Shown: positions 1-8,506 of the stretch, piece after piece | Numbering within the stretch: position 1 is the stretch's first letter | Layout: every line of letters starts with the position of its first letter | DNA from: Vibrio sp. 10N.261.55.A7 | Lineage (GTDB): Bacteria; Pseudomonadota; Gammaproteobacteria; Enterobacterales; Vibrionaceae | Reading direction: 5' to 3' | NCBI RefSeq assembly: GCF_002877365.1 | Contig: NZ_MCWZ01000304.1 | Coordinates: 1-60,520 of the forward strand | DNA: 60,520 bases | Notes under the pieces: model-generated | The model's database searches: none | What the model saw: only the letters and a program-made list of their open reading frames with translations | What the model was told of the DNA's origin: nothing | Program-made: the position numbers and the translations under genes

Positions 1-160
1 ACCTCTCGATTCTTTTCTCTCTAATCTTAAAGCAAGTTGGCACCTGAAAAATAGGCTCGGTTTTTGCTTATCTCTTATTCATAAGATTTATGGATAAATT
101 TACACAAGTTTTTCATATCTTGGTCGATACAATGACTGAAGGCGAGTAAAGGAGATATGT

Positions 161-508
161 ATGACACCAGTAGGAATGGAGCCAGCTAAACTGGTCCAAG
201 CCCAACAGGTCAAGCCTCAAGGTAGCCAAGCAACACCAGAAAAAGGCGCAGCGCCTCTTAAAGTAGAGCAAAATAAAGTGACGTTGTCTGAAGAAGGCAA
301 AGCGTTACTGGCTGCTCTCAAAGATATAGAGAAAGAAGGAATTGACGCGGAGAAAACCACAACGTCTAAGGTTGAATCCTTTGCGCACGGTGCGCTAGGC
401 ATGGATCACCCTGACAAGATTAAAGAAGAAAGCGATGGTTCTTACTCAGCGGGGCAATATCTTTCCGCAGCGGCAACTATTGGCGGCATTCTCTTAATGC
501 TGGCTTAA
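161..508 (+). CDS. Hypothetical small protein with C-terminal membrane helix
   Basis: 115 aa that I do not recognise. The first ~45 residues are rich in Q, K, P and A and look disordered. A charged, probably helical middle follows (residues ~45-95), and the last ~15 residues (SAAATIGGILLMLA) form one hydrophobic segment that could be a tail anchor. A good ribosome binding site (AAAGGAG, 7 nt before ATG) supports the start. There is no signal peptide and no cysteine. It stands alone, followed by a hairpin at 509-535. The pattern resembles a tail-anchored or surface-associated peptide, but no function can be assigned. Confidence 0.7.
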   Translation: MTPVGMEPAKLVQAQQVKPQGSQATPEKGAAPLKVEQNKVTLSEEGKALLAALKDIEKEGIDAEKTTTSKVESFAHGALGMDHPDKIKEESDGSYSAGQYLSAAATIGGILLMLA

Positions 509-535
509 TAAGGCGACTCAATTTAGAGCGCCTTA
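509..535 (+). terminator. Hairpin downstream of the first small ORF
   Basis: TAAGGCG and CGCCTTA form a 7-bp stem, extended inside by CTC/GAG with one bulge and a 6-nt loop. It starts right at the stop codon of the preceding gene. No strong T tract follows, so it could be a weak terminator or an RNA-stabilising hairpin. Confidence 0.4.
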
Positions 536-604
536 TACCGTTTCAAACAAGCAGAATCTGGCTTGCAATTGTTGACGTCTAAAAAGTAAGAACAGATTTT
601 GTCA

Positions 605-1042
605 TTAACGGTTTGGATGGTTAATTATGTGATCTTCCCAATCAACTACATCAATTTCATACACCACCTTATTGCGAACACTCTCACCCGCGGCATGCAT
701 TTCTGCTTTTGAGCCAGTAATAAGTGGATGCCATGTAGGCAGCGGTTTATCTTCCGCAAGTAATCGATACGCACATGTATCGGGAAGCCAATGAAACTCT
801 TCAATTTTATCTCGAGTCAACTTCAAACACTCTTCACCAGACTCAAAGCGATTCATATAATCTTTGCACGAACAGGTTTTATCGTTTAGCCAGCTACAAG
901 CGACATTGGTGTAATACACCTCGTCACTGTCTTCATCCATGAGTTTATGCAAGCAACATTTGCCACAGCCATCGCATAGAGATTCCCACTCTTGCTCGGA
1001 CATGTCTTGGAGAGGCTTAGATTGCCAAAATGGAGAAGTCAT
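605..1042 (-). CDS. ycgN: YcgN family cysteine-cluster protein (UPF0260)
   Basis: 145 aa, very similar in layout to E. coli YcgN: it has [11 protein letters not shown] near residue 24, further cysteines in the VACSWL and CSCKDY segments, and the family blocks [11 protein letters not shown] and WHPLITGSK. Families with the CxxCxxCC cluster are thought to bind a metal or Fe-S centre, but the biochemical role of YcgN is not established. It is divergent from the YkgJ-like gene at 1201, which also carries a cysteine cluster. The ATG at 1042 begins the conserved SPFWQSK N-terminus, so the start is likely right. Confidence 0.93.
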   Translation of the reverse strand: MTSPFWQSKPLQDMSEQEWESLCDGCGKCCLHKLMDEDSDEVYYTNVACSWLNDKTCSCKDYMNRFESGEECLKLTRDKIEEFHWLPDTCAYRLLAEDKPLPTWHPLITGSKAEMHAAGESVRNKVVYEIDVVDWEDHIINHPNR

Positions 1043-1200
1043 AACTTTATCTTCGATTCGAAACGGATGCGTTTTATACCGCTGACGCCTCGAAACTTCA
1101 AGTTTAATCTTCTGTTTGGTTGGAAAGCACCAGAAGTGGCTAGCAATAGAACTAAGATGTTTGTTATCATCCGCTCCCCTTTATTTCCGGTGGTATTAAT

Positions 1201-1449
1201 ATGGATTGTCGTCTTGGTTGTGGTGCTTGCTGTATAGCGCCAAGTATCTCTTCCGCTATTCCAGGAATGCCGAATGGTAAGCCTGCCGGAGAGCGTTGTA
1301 TCCAATTGAATGAAGAGAATCTGTGTAAGCTTTTTGGTAAGCCAGAAAGGCCAAAGGTATGCCATACATTCAAGGCTTGTCCAGACGTTTGTGGGACGAC
1401 GAATCAAAGTGCGTTAATCGCTCTGACTGAACTTGAACGATTAACGTAG
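1201..1449 (+). CDS. YkgJ-like cysteine-cluster protein
   Basis: 82 aa with the pattern CRLGCGACC at residues 3-11, then C in ERCIQL, C in ENLCKLFG, and C in KVCHTFKACPDVCG. This matches the short YkgJ/CxxCxxCC family, presumed to bind zinc or an Fe-S centre through conserved cysteines. The protein is little more than the cysteine domain itself. The start is the ATG at 1201, which puts the cluster at the extreme N-terminus as in relatives. Its role is unknown. Confidence 0.85.
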   Translation: MDCRLGCGACCIAPSISSAIPGMPNGKPAGERCIQLNEENLCKLFGKPERPKVCHTFKACPDVCGTTNQSALIALTELERLT

Positions 1450-1504
1450 TAATTATTTGAAACTTTGAATCCTAAACAAATAGACTCCAAAGTTCGAAAT
1501 TCAA

Positions 1505-1825
1505 TTATCCTTTGTTTTGTCGAGCTTCAAACGCTGCTAGTTGCTCAGGCGTGGCTTTAGGCTGATGGTTTTGTTTCCACTCATCGTACGTCATTCCGTA
1601 TACACGCTCACGAGCATCATCAATATCCAGGTCAAGACCGCTTTGTTCCGCTTCAGATTTGTACCATTTGCTAAAGCAGTTTCTGCAAAACCCGCCTTGA
1701 ATCATTAAATCAATATTCTGTACGTCTTTATTTTCATCCAAGTGAGAAAGCAAACGACGAAATACTGCGGCGTCCAACTTGTCTTGTTCTTCTTGAGATA
1801 AGTTTTTGTATTTGAATTCAGCCAC
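1505..1825 (-). CDS. DUF1244 domain protein
   Basis: 106 aa. It contains the DUF1244 hallmark GGFCRNCFSKWY (residues ~45-56), preceded by FRRLLSHLDE and followed by a YGMTYDEWK block. The family is small, cytoplasmic and widespread in Proteobacteria; its function is unknown to me. The CxxC pair suggests metal binding, but no second pair is present. It is a monocistronic minus-strand gene with ATG at 1825; the upstream sequence contains GGAATG-like purines as a weak Shine-Dalgarno. Confidence 0.9.
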   Translation of the reverse strand: MAEFKYKNLSQEEQDKLDAAVFRRLLSHLDENKDVQNIDLMIQGGFCRNCFSKWYKSEAEQSGLDLDIDDARERVYGMTYDEWKQNHQPKATPEQLAAFEARQNKG

Positions 1826-1891
1826 TTTACATTCCTTTCATGTTGTTTTATTTATTCCCTGATTATCTTCTTTTGTCTTTAAAACTCAAAT

Positions 1892-1923
1892 AAAAAAACG
1901 CCCAGACCGAGATCTGAGCGTTT
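1892..1923 (-). terminator. Rho-independent terminator of the Tim44-domain gene
   Basis: On the minus strand AAACGCTCAGAT pairs with GTCTGGGCGTTT (one mismatch) across a short CTCG loop and is followed by seven T. It lies ~60 nt past the stop codon at 1987. Confidence 0.75.
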
Positions 1924-1986
1924 CAATAGAACTAAGTAATGGTGATATTCAATGACTCATCAACGTTGTTAAACGAGAAGGAGTGC

Positions 1987-2883
1987 CTAACCTTGAATAC
2001 CAACAATAAGCCATGGCGCGTTCTCTTGCGTTAAATCACGCTCAAGATGCCAGATATCTTCAATATTCTCTTCAATACCTTCAACCGCATCACGGTAACG
2101 ACCACTAAACTGTAAGCTTAGTTGCGCTTTCGTTGCGTCGTAATCAGCACGGACAATTTCCGCATCGACATACATGACTTCTGTATGCTGATCCCCTTCC
2201 GCTTTAGCGCGTTCTGCTTTTAGGTCTTCAAACAAGCTTGGCGATACATACTCTTCAATCGTATCAAGCTGATTGTGGTTCCATGCGCCTTGTAATGTAC
2301 GGTAGTGCTCACGTGAACCATCAACAAAAGCGGCTTGATCGAACGCAGGCGGGAAGTTATGAGGTACGTCACTTTGTGCACCAAAGCCAAAACTGCCATT
2401 GGTATTGTTTGCCGTTGAATTACCTGAGTTCGCTTGTTGCTCAAAATTATGAACGTTCGGTTGCTCGAACTTTTGGTTCGTACCACCAAACGCAGGCTGC
2501 TGACGATGCTGATTCATGCTGCCTTGTTTTGATCCCAGCATTCCGCGGAGAAAACGAAAAGCAAAAAATGCGATTAAGCCCATGATAAGGATATCCATGA
2601 ACTGGATCCCTTCAAATGCTCCACCAAAGAACGCAGCAAGCAGACCACCCGCTAAGAGGCCACCCATCAAGCCACCCATTAAACCACCTTTACGGCTTGG
2701 GCTCTGGGCTGCGCCCTGGTCTCGATTAACTCGGCTAGTATTGGTTGTTTGTTGTTTTGGTGCAGGCGCTGTTTTAAAGCTTTTACCAAACGACTTACCA
2801 CCACCAAACCTTTTTGCCTCAGCTAATGGCGCTACAGCAACTGATACCATCAGCAATGCTATAAGCGAAAAAATCTTTTTCAT
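1987..2883 (-). CDS. Exported Tim44-like domain membrane protein
   Basis: 298 aa. A signal peptide spans residues 1-23 (hydrophobic core IALLMVSVAVAP, then AEA). After it come a low-complexity basic linker (KRFGGGKSFGKSF), a glycine/methionine-rich segment (GGLMGGLMGGLLAGG) and a hydrophobic helix near residues 90-115. The C-terminal ~130 residues (SREHYRTLQGAW through LIVGIQG) resemble the bacterial Tim44-like/NTF2-fold domain. Bacterial relatives are envelope proteins of uncertain role; transport homology should not be assumed. It is a single gene ending at a terminator. Confidence 0.85.
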   Translation of the reverse strand: MKKIFSLIALLMVSVAVAPLAEAKRFGGGKSFGKSFKTAPAPKQQTTNTSRVNRDQGAAQSPSRKGGLMGGLMGGLLAGGLLAAFFGGAFEGIQFMDILIMGLIAFFAFRFLRGMLGSKQGSMNQHRQQPAFGGTNQKFEQPNVHNFEQQANSGNSTANNTNGSFGFGAQSDVPHNFPPAFDQAAFVDGSREHYRTLQGAWNHNQLDTIEEYVSPSLFEDLKAERAKAEGDQHTEVMYVDAEIVRADYDATKAQLSLQFSGRYRDAVEGIEENIEDIWHLERDLTQENAPWLIVGIQG

Positions 2884-3031
2884 GCGTTTCCTTAGGGTAA
2901 TTATTATTTGAGCAGTTCAATCATAACCAGTTCCAATGACTATTAAAACATCCAACTTAGATTCTATGTATCAGAATATTGCAAAAAGAGGTCTGCTTAG
3001 TTGACGCTTCGAGATCCCTTCCCTAGAATAT

Positions 3032-3044
3032 TGAACGTTGTTCA
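3032..3044. promoter_or_regulatory. Candidate TetR operator (palindrome)
   Basis: TGAAC-GTT-GTTCA is a perfect 13-bp odd palindrome whose right end lies 16 nt before the ATG at 3061 of the TetR-family gene. TetR-type regulators commonly bind such sites and autoregulate. Assignment is by position and symmetry only. Confidence 0.4.
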
Positions 3045-3060
3045 TAATTGTAAATTTATC

Positions 3061-3651
3061 ATGGCCCGTAGAAACGATCATACTCGTGAAGAGCTCGTAG
3101 CTCTTACCCTTAATACCGTAAAAGACTTTTTGGCTGAGCAGCCTCATCACGACCTTAGCTTAAGAAAGATCGCGAATTTGATTGGCTATGTACCGAGTAC
3201 GTTAGTGAATGTCTTTGGTAATTATAATTTGCTGCTGCTTCACGCTGTCGCTCAAACGCTCGACGAATTGGGCGCTGAGGCGCTCGAAGTGATGGAACAA
3301 AGTGCAGATCATAAGACCGCGCTCTACGAGTTGGCCTACTGCTATCACGATTTTGCTCAAAAACACCCGCATAGATGGCAACTCATTTTTGCTCATAACA
3401 TGAATGGTGAAACATTGCCTCAATGGCAATCAGAGCGAATCGACAACATGACGGGAATGCTAGAAAGCCTGCTCCGGGTTCTTGCACCCAAAAGAACAGA
3501 AAGCGAAGTGTTACAAGCAAGCCGTGTGTTGTGGTCCGGCGTTCACGGTATTACACTTTTAAGTGTTGATGATAAATTCTTTGCTTCAAGCCCAATTGAT
3601 GGGAAAGAGCTTATCGAAAACTTACTCTCTAATTACCTAAGTAACTGGTAA
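3061..3651 (+). CDS. TetR/AcrR family transcriptional regulator
   Basis: 196 aa from ATG 3061. The N-terminal TetR helix-turn-helix occupies residues ~5-50 (ELVALTLNTVKDFL, LSLRKIANLIGYVPSTLVNVFGN). The C-terminal ligand domain has the pattern YELAYCYHDFAQKHPHRWQLIF seen in TetR proteins with a WHG-type C-terminus. An in-frame TTG at 3001 would add 20 residues with no homologous character and would place the palindrome at 3032 inside the gene, so I prefer 3061 although its Shine-Dalgarno is poor. Only 15 bp separate it from the transporter-acyltransferase gene, so the two are probably co-transcribed and that gene is its likely target. Confidence 0.9.
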   Translation: MARRNDHTREELVALTLNTVKDFLAEQPHHDLSLRKIANLIGYVPSTLVNVFGNYNLLLLHAVAQTLDELGAEALEVMEQSADHKTALYELAYCYHDFAQKHPHRWQLIFAHNMNGETLPQWQSERIDNMTGMLESLLRVLAPKRTESEVLQASRVLWSGVHGITLLSVDDKFFASSPIDGKELIENLLSNYLSNW

Positions 3652-3666
3652 TAATAAGGACCGGAA

Positions 3667-5541
3667 ATGCCAGAGCAGCCTCAGGCTTCGTTACTGACAA
3701 AAAAGCGCTTTTTACCCTATTTCATCACTCAGTTTTTCGGCGCTTTTAACGACAATATCTTCAAAAATACCCTGCTCTTACTTGTTGCTTTTGCAACCGT
3801 AGGCAGCTTGCCGTTTTCTAGTAACCTTTTCATTAATCTGGCGGCAGGGTTATTCATTCTGCCTTTTTTCTTGTTTTCCGCCACCGCAGGTGTATTAGCG
3901 GACAAATATGAGAAATCGCGACTCATTCGAATCATCAAATCGTTTGAAATTCTAATCATGTGCCTCGGTGCAATTGGCTTTATCACCGAAAGTTACTTCA
4001 TCTTACTTGTATTGCTGTTTTTAATGGGCACACAGTCCGCGTTCTTTGGCCCAGTAAAGTACGCGTTATTACCTCAACATTTAAAATCCGAAGAGCTTGT
4101 TCCCGGCAATGCGCTCGTTGAAACCGGCACATTTTTAGCAATTTTACTCGGTACACTCGCAGCGGGCATCATTGCCTCAACAGAGCACGCCAAGTTTGTC
4201 GCGGCTTTCTGCGTCGTGATCTCAGCCATCATTGGCTACTTAGCCAGTCGCGCCATTCCCGAAGCACCGTCGAGTGCGCCTGAGTTAGAATTTAAATGGC
4301 AACCCATCAAGCAAACCAAAGCCACGCTTTCTATCGCCAAATCTGATCGTGTGATCTTCCAATCGATAATGGCGATCAGTTGGTTTTGGTTCTTGGGCGC
4401 AACGTACTTAACGCAGTTTGCTAACTTTACTAAGCTCCACTTAAATGGTCAGGAAAGTGCTGTTTCATTTATGCTTGCTCTGTTTTCAGTGGGTATCGCA
4501 TTAGGGTCGCTAGCCTGTGACAAGTTATCCAATCACCGAATAGAAGTAGGAATCGTTCCTCTTGGTAGCCTTGGCATTACCATTTTCGGTTACCTAATGA
4601 TCGCTTCAATCCCTGAATCTTTGCCAACTTTCACTTCCTTCATGGATTTCGTGTCCCATCAGCCCCTTTGGTCAGTGTTTACTTACCTATTATTGCTAGG
4701 GGCGTCAGGCGGTATCTTTATTGTTCCGCTGTATGCGCTCTTACAGCTTCGAGCAAAGCCAAAGCAGCGTGCCCAGGTCATCGCAGCGCTCAATATTTAC
4801 AACTCATTATTGATGGTCGGTAGCGCAGTATTAGGCATCGTCTTCCTGAGTGTCCTGGGGCTCAGCATTCCTCAATTATTCACATTCTTAGCGGTATTGA
4901 ACCTATTGGTAGCAATTTACCTTTGTATTCAGGTACCCATATTTGTCACTCGATTTTTGGTTTGGATTCTCACCCACACTATGTATCGCGTTAAGCACAA
5001 AAATCTTCATCATCTGCCCAAAGAAGGTGGCGCACTGATTGTGTGTAATCATGTCAGCTATATGGATGCTTTACTGCTTAGTGCTGTTTGTCCTCGGCTC
5101 ATTCGGTTTGTGATGGAAGAAGACTACGCTAACCTGCCTCCTCTCAAACGATTTTTAAACCGAGCAGGGGTTATTCCTATCTCAGCCGGTCGCCGATCAT
5201 CCATTCGTCGAGCATTTCAAGATGTTGAGGCCGCACTCAACGAAGGGCACATCGTCTGTATCTTTCCTGAAGGGAGCTTAACGTCTGATGGTGAAGTTTC
5301 AGAGTTCATGCGCGGCTTGGACATTATTTTGAAACGTAGTCCTGTCCCTGTCATTCCCGTTGCACTCAAAGGCCTTTGGGGAAGTTACTTCAGTCGGTAT
5401 AAAGGTAAAGCTTGTCATGGGTTGCCTAATCGTTTTTGGTCTAAAATTGAGATTGAAGTGGGCGAACCTGTGGAGCCTACTATCGCAACGACAACGCTTT
5501 TACGAGAAAAGGTTACGCAACTTCGTGGTGAATATCGCTAA
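3667..5541 (+). CDS. Fused MFS lysophospholipid-type transporter / PlsC-like acyltransferase
   Basis: 624 aa. Residues 1-~430 are an MFS permease opening with FFGAFNDNIFKN, the signature of LplT-type lysophospholipid flippases. Residues ~435-624 are a PlsC/LPLAT acyltransferase with the HX4D motif at H462-D467 (NHVSYMD) and FPEG at 533-536. Inference: the MFS part flips lysophospholipids across the inner membrane and the acyltransferase part re-acylates them. In many bacteria the same fusion carries a third acyl-ACP synthetase (AMP-binding) domain as in Aas; here the protein stops right after the acyltransferase. The TetR gene upstream probably controls it. Substrate not shown by sequence. 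Confidence 0.88.
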   Translation: MPEQPQASLLTKKRFLPYFITQFFGAFNDNIFKNTLLLLVAFATVGSLPFSSNLFINLAAGLFILPFFLFSATAGVLADKYEKSRLIRIIKSFEILIMCLGAIGFITESYFILLVLLFLMGTQSAFFGPVKYALLPQHLKSEELVPGNALVETGTFLAILLGTLAAGIIASTEHAKFVAAFCVVISAIIGYLASRAIPEAPSSAPELEFKWQPIKQTKATLSIAKSDRVIFQSIMAISWFWFLGATYLTQFANFTKLHLNGQESAVSFMLALFSVGIALGSLACDKLSNHRIEVGIVPLGSLGITIFGYLMIASIPESLPTFTSFMDFVSHQPLWSVFTYLLLLGASGGIFIVPLYALLQLRAKPKQRAQVIAALNIYNSLLMVGSAVLGIVFLSVLGLSIPQLFTFLAVLNLLVAIYLCIQVPIFVTRFLVWILTHTMYRVKHKNLHHLPKEGGALIVCNHVSYMDALLLSAVCPRLIRFVMEEDYANLPPLKRFLNRAGVIPISAGRRSSIRRAFQDVEAALNEGHIVCIFPEGSLTSDGEVSEFMRGLDIILKRSPVPVIPVALKGLWGSYFSRYKGKACHGLPNRFWSKIEIEVGEPVEPTIATTTLLREKVTQLRGEYR

Positions 5542-5669
5542 ATTAAGCATGGACGTCGAGAATGCAGAGACAAACGTTTAGTTTTTCTGAACGCTTGTTC
5601 GAAACACTGAGACTGACTGAACTTAATTTTCCTATACACTAGACTCTCTTTTCCTCAGCGACCAAAAAT

Positions 5670-6593
5670 ATGAACCAGCTAAAACACCAAATTCCTTTCT
5701 GGCTTGCGGGCTTATTTTGTTTAACCCCTTATGCCTCTTCGCCTACGGCTTTAGTCGTCGGTTTTTTCTTGGCAAGCTTTGGTCTCGTTCCACAAAATTT
5801 CCCCATTGGTAAGATGACCAAAAAACTCTTGGCAGTTTCAATCGTTGGGCTCGGATTTGGTATTCAATTTGAAGAGGCCATTGCGGTCACATCGAATGGT
5901 ATTGGGATCATTATTTCAACCATTGCAGGGACCTTGATCATCGGTTGGTTCTTTGCAAGATTAATCAAACTGGAAAAAGTTACGGGATACCTTATTTCTG
6001 CGGGTACCGCTATTTGTGGTGGAAGCGCTATTGCGGCGGTTTCACCAGCCATTAAAGCGGATGACGATAAAACTGGGCTAGCTCTGGCAGTTATCTTTGT
6101 TCTTAACTCCGTAGCGCTATTCATATTCCCTGTTATCGGTCATGCCTTAGGCTTAGATCAACACACATTTGGAACATGGGCGGCCATTGCCATTCACGAT
6201 ACCTCTTCTGTTGTGGGTGCAGCCTCAGCTTATGGAGAAGAAGCACTTACTACCGCAACAACATTGAAACTAGCCCGCGCTCTATGGATTGTACCGGTCG
6301 CTTTGATTAGCTCATTTATATTTCGCAACGAGTCAAAAAAAGTGTCGATTCCAATGTTCATCGTCTTCTATTGTGTCGCAATTTTGGTCAGTGACTTACT
6401 GCCTCAATTTGAGGTGGTGTATCAGGGGATTTTTGCTGCTGCAAAACAGGCGCTGGTTGTATGCTTATTCTTAATTGGATGTGGGATCTCTATCGACAAA
6501 CTAAAAGCAGCCGGGCCAAAACCTCTATTATTTGGCATAACGCTCTGGGTTTTAATCTCTACAACGTCTTTAGCATGGCTAACATTGGTTTAA
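5670..6593 (+). CDS. yeiH: YeiH family putative sulfate exporter (UPF0324)
   Basis: 307 aa polytopic membrane protein with about ten hydrophobic segments. Family blocks are present: [33 protein letters not shown] (the CGGSAI motif) and [23 protein letters not shown]0324/YeiH proteins are annotated as sulfate or small-anion exporters on thin evidence. The gene stands alone behind the acyltransferase gene (128 bp gap); no LysR regulator is adjacent as it is in some genomes. The ATG at 5670 is consistent with the family N-terminus. Confidence 0.88.
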   Translation: MNQLKHQIPFWLAGLFCLTPYASSPTALVVGFFLASFGLVPQNFPIGKMTKKLLAVSIVGLGFGIQFEEAIAVTSNGIGIIISTIAGTLIIGWFFARLIKLEKVTGYLISAGTAICGGSAIAAVSPAIKADDDKTGLALAVIFVLNSVALFIFPVIGHALGLDQHTFGTWAAIAIHDTSSVVGAASAYGEEALTTATTLKLARALWIVPVALISSFIFRNESKKVSIPMFIVFYCVAILVSDLLPQFEVVYQGIFAAAKQALVVCLFLIGCGISIDKLKAAGPKPLLFGITLWVLISTTSLAWLTLV

Positions 6594-6676
6594 ATCTGCT
6601 TCATCGCGCTAACTCAACACCTGATAGAAAGTGAATCCATTGAAGGTCATGTGTTGAATGGCTGTATTGATAGAAA

Positions 6677-6883
6677 CTACAATTCTTCCGCCTCAACCTG
6701 AATATTCGTTTTTCTGCTCTGCTTGACGCTGATAACAAAGCTGATCAAGCAGAGAAACGCGAAGAGCTCAGCCGTTGCTCTAATTAAGCCTTCACTGTTA
6801 ATTGCTAACGCTATCAGAGATACCGTCCCTACCAAAAACATTGCTTTCATCCCTATGCCTATATTCGAAATCCATTGATTCAT
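6677..6883 (-). CDS. Hypothetical two-helix membrane protein
   Basis: 68 aa. Two hydrophobic segments (residues ~12-30 and ~38-53) are joined by a short polar turn, and the tail is charged (KQSRKTNIQVEAEEL). A good Shine-Dalgarno (TAGGA, 4-5 nt before ATG) on the minus strand supports a real gene. I recognise no family. It lies between convergent yeiH and the men operon. Confidence 0.6.
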   Translation of the reverse strand: MNQWISNIGIGMKAMFLVGTVSLIALAINSEGLIRATAELFAFLCLISFVISVKQSRKTNIQVEAEEL

Positions 6884-7018
6884 AGTTCCTATTATGAGTT
6901 ATGGTTATATAGAGTGAAATTCTGTTTTGGACTATTTAATGCCAAAATTAACTAACCTCGTTAGAAACTGACATTAGCCACCACTATATGCTTCATGTTA
7001 TGTCGACCTAATAATTTA

Positions 7019-8506
7019 TTATTCTGTCGAAGCTTTGTTCTGCAGCCATTGCTTGAGCGCTTTTCGAGAGACTTTGATTCCTGAGGTATTCAGATCAGAA
7101 GGCATTTGATAATATCGAATCGGCCACTTGAATTTTTCCAGTCGGCTTTTTAGGAAGTCGTCTAATTCTTGTTTTATCTGCTCTGACAGTTCTTTGTAGC
7201 CTGAATCTCCTTTAATCAGCTTCGTCGCATCAACAATAGCAACAGGCCGATGTCCAAAATGAGCATTTTCAACAGGAATCACGATCGATTGTAAAACCTG
7301 TGGGTGTTGATTCAATTGCGCCTCTATTTCTTCACAATGCACATTTTCGCCACCAGAAATAAACTGATTGTCGGCTCGCCCAATAACCTCGAGTTCATCT
7401 TGAGTCCAGTTGCCTAAATCTTTGCTATCAAACCACCCATTCTCATCAATCAAAGGCGTGATTTTTCCTTGATAGAAATACCCCTTGGCTAGGGTTTTTC
7501 CACCAATATATATACGATTATTTTTAATCATGAGGCGTCGATTGGGCAGAACCTTACCCGCACTCGGGTGAACATTAACCGGTTTAGCCGTGACCGTGGA
7601 AGCCGCCTCTGTCATTCCGTATCCAAGCCAAGTATCAATGCCCAGTGATGCGCATTGCATGCCAATTTCGGGTGGTATGTGACTGCCACCAAGTAACACT
7701 CTCACAAGCGTTAAAGGCTGATTACTCTCTATAAGCCGACGCAATTGAGCTACGACGAGAGAGGCATGAGTAACACCCTGTATATCAGCGCTCAGCTCTC
7801 CCGTCCCTACCTTCATACACCCGCCGCCACTGAGCCAGCGATACACAATCGCCAATCCTGAAACATGATACAGAGGCAGGCTCAGTAACCAGGTATCATC
7901 CGCGCCGTACTCAAAGACGCTGAGCAAGCCAGCAGCAGACGAAAAGTGCTGCTCAAAAGTGTGCGCAACCGCTTTGGGGTCGCCCATTGACCCCGACGTG
8001 AATATTATTGAAGCCAAGTCATTGGGGGCGATATCTTTATCGTCAAATCCACTTTCTTTATCAGATTCTAGCTGTGGTTCTTCAAAGGAATGCTCAAAGC
8101 TTAATAACTGACATTGATGCTCAATCGCTTCCCTTTCCTGTTCGGAATAGCGACACCAAACATCGTTAGTCAGCCAAAGATATGTAGGTTGTTGCTCTTG
8201 AGACAAAACAATCAGTTTTTTAACCAATGTGGTGCGCGGCTGAGGCATTGTAAGTGCTGGTACAGCCCCTAGTGCACAACACGCCAAGTAGACAAATAAC
8301 ATCTCTTGATGATTCTTTCCGACAAGTGTAACAACGTCTCCTTGCCGAACACCTTGTGCGGTTAGGGAACAAGTGTACTGGTAGACTTGGCGCTGCAGCT
8401 CTGTCCAACTGTAGTTTTTCTCTGGTGTGATCAAAGCGCAAGAAAATGGGCTCTGTTGAGCCCACTGTTTGATTGACGATTGAATCGTTAGCACTAGGAT
8501 TGCCAC
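7019..8506 (-). CDS. menE: o-Succinylbenzoate-CoA ligase
   Basis: 495 aa AMP-binding (ANL) enzyme that activates o-succinylbenzoate with ATP and CoA for menaquinone synthesis. Visible motifs: the P-loop-like IIFTSGSMGDPKAV, GYGMTEAA in the adenylate site, the hinge region near GRADNQFISGGENV, and a C-terminal catalytic lysine region (SGIKVSRKAL). It is the last gene of the men operon and overlaps the end of menC by 13 bp, which indicates translational coupling. The first codons MAILVLT lie in the overlap; the GTG four codons later is an alternative start. Confidence 0.95.
   Translation of the reverse strand: MAILVLTIQSSIKQWAQQSPFSCALITPEKNYSWTELQRQVYQYTCSLTAQGVRQGDVVTLVGKNHQEMLFVYLACCALGAVPALTMPQPRTTLVKKLIVLSQEQQPTYLWLTNDVWCRYSEQEREAIEHQCQLLSFEHSFEEPQLESDKESGFDDKDIAPNDLASIIFTSGSMGDPKAVAHTFEQHFSSAAGLLSVFEYGADDTWLLSLPLYHVSGLAIVYRWLSGGGCMKVGTGELSADIQGVTHASLVVAQLRRLIESNQPLTLVRVLLGGSHIPPEIGMQCASLGIDTWLGYGMTEAASTVTAKPVNVHPSAGKVLPNRRLMIKNNRIYIGGKTLAKGYFYQGKITPLIDENGWFDSKDLGNWTQDELEVIGRADNQFISGGENVHCEEIEAQLNQHPQVLQSIVIPVENAHFGHRPVAIVDATKLIKGDSGYKELSEQIKQELDDFLKSRLEKFKWPIRYYQMPSDLNTSGIKVSRKALKQWLQNKASTE

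Noticed and set aside
37..60. TGGCAC near the left edge, resembling a sigma-54 -24 element
   Set aside because: No TTGC-type -12 element at the required spacing; AAAA is found there.
3001..3060. TTG-initiated longer TetR protein
   Set aside because: The extra 20 residues have no family character and would cover the candidate operator.
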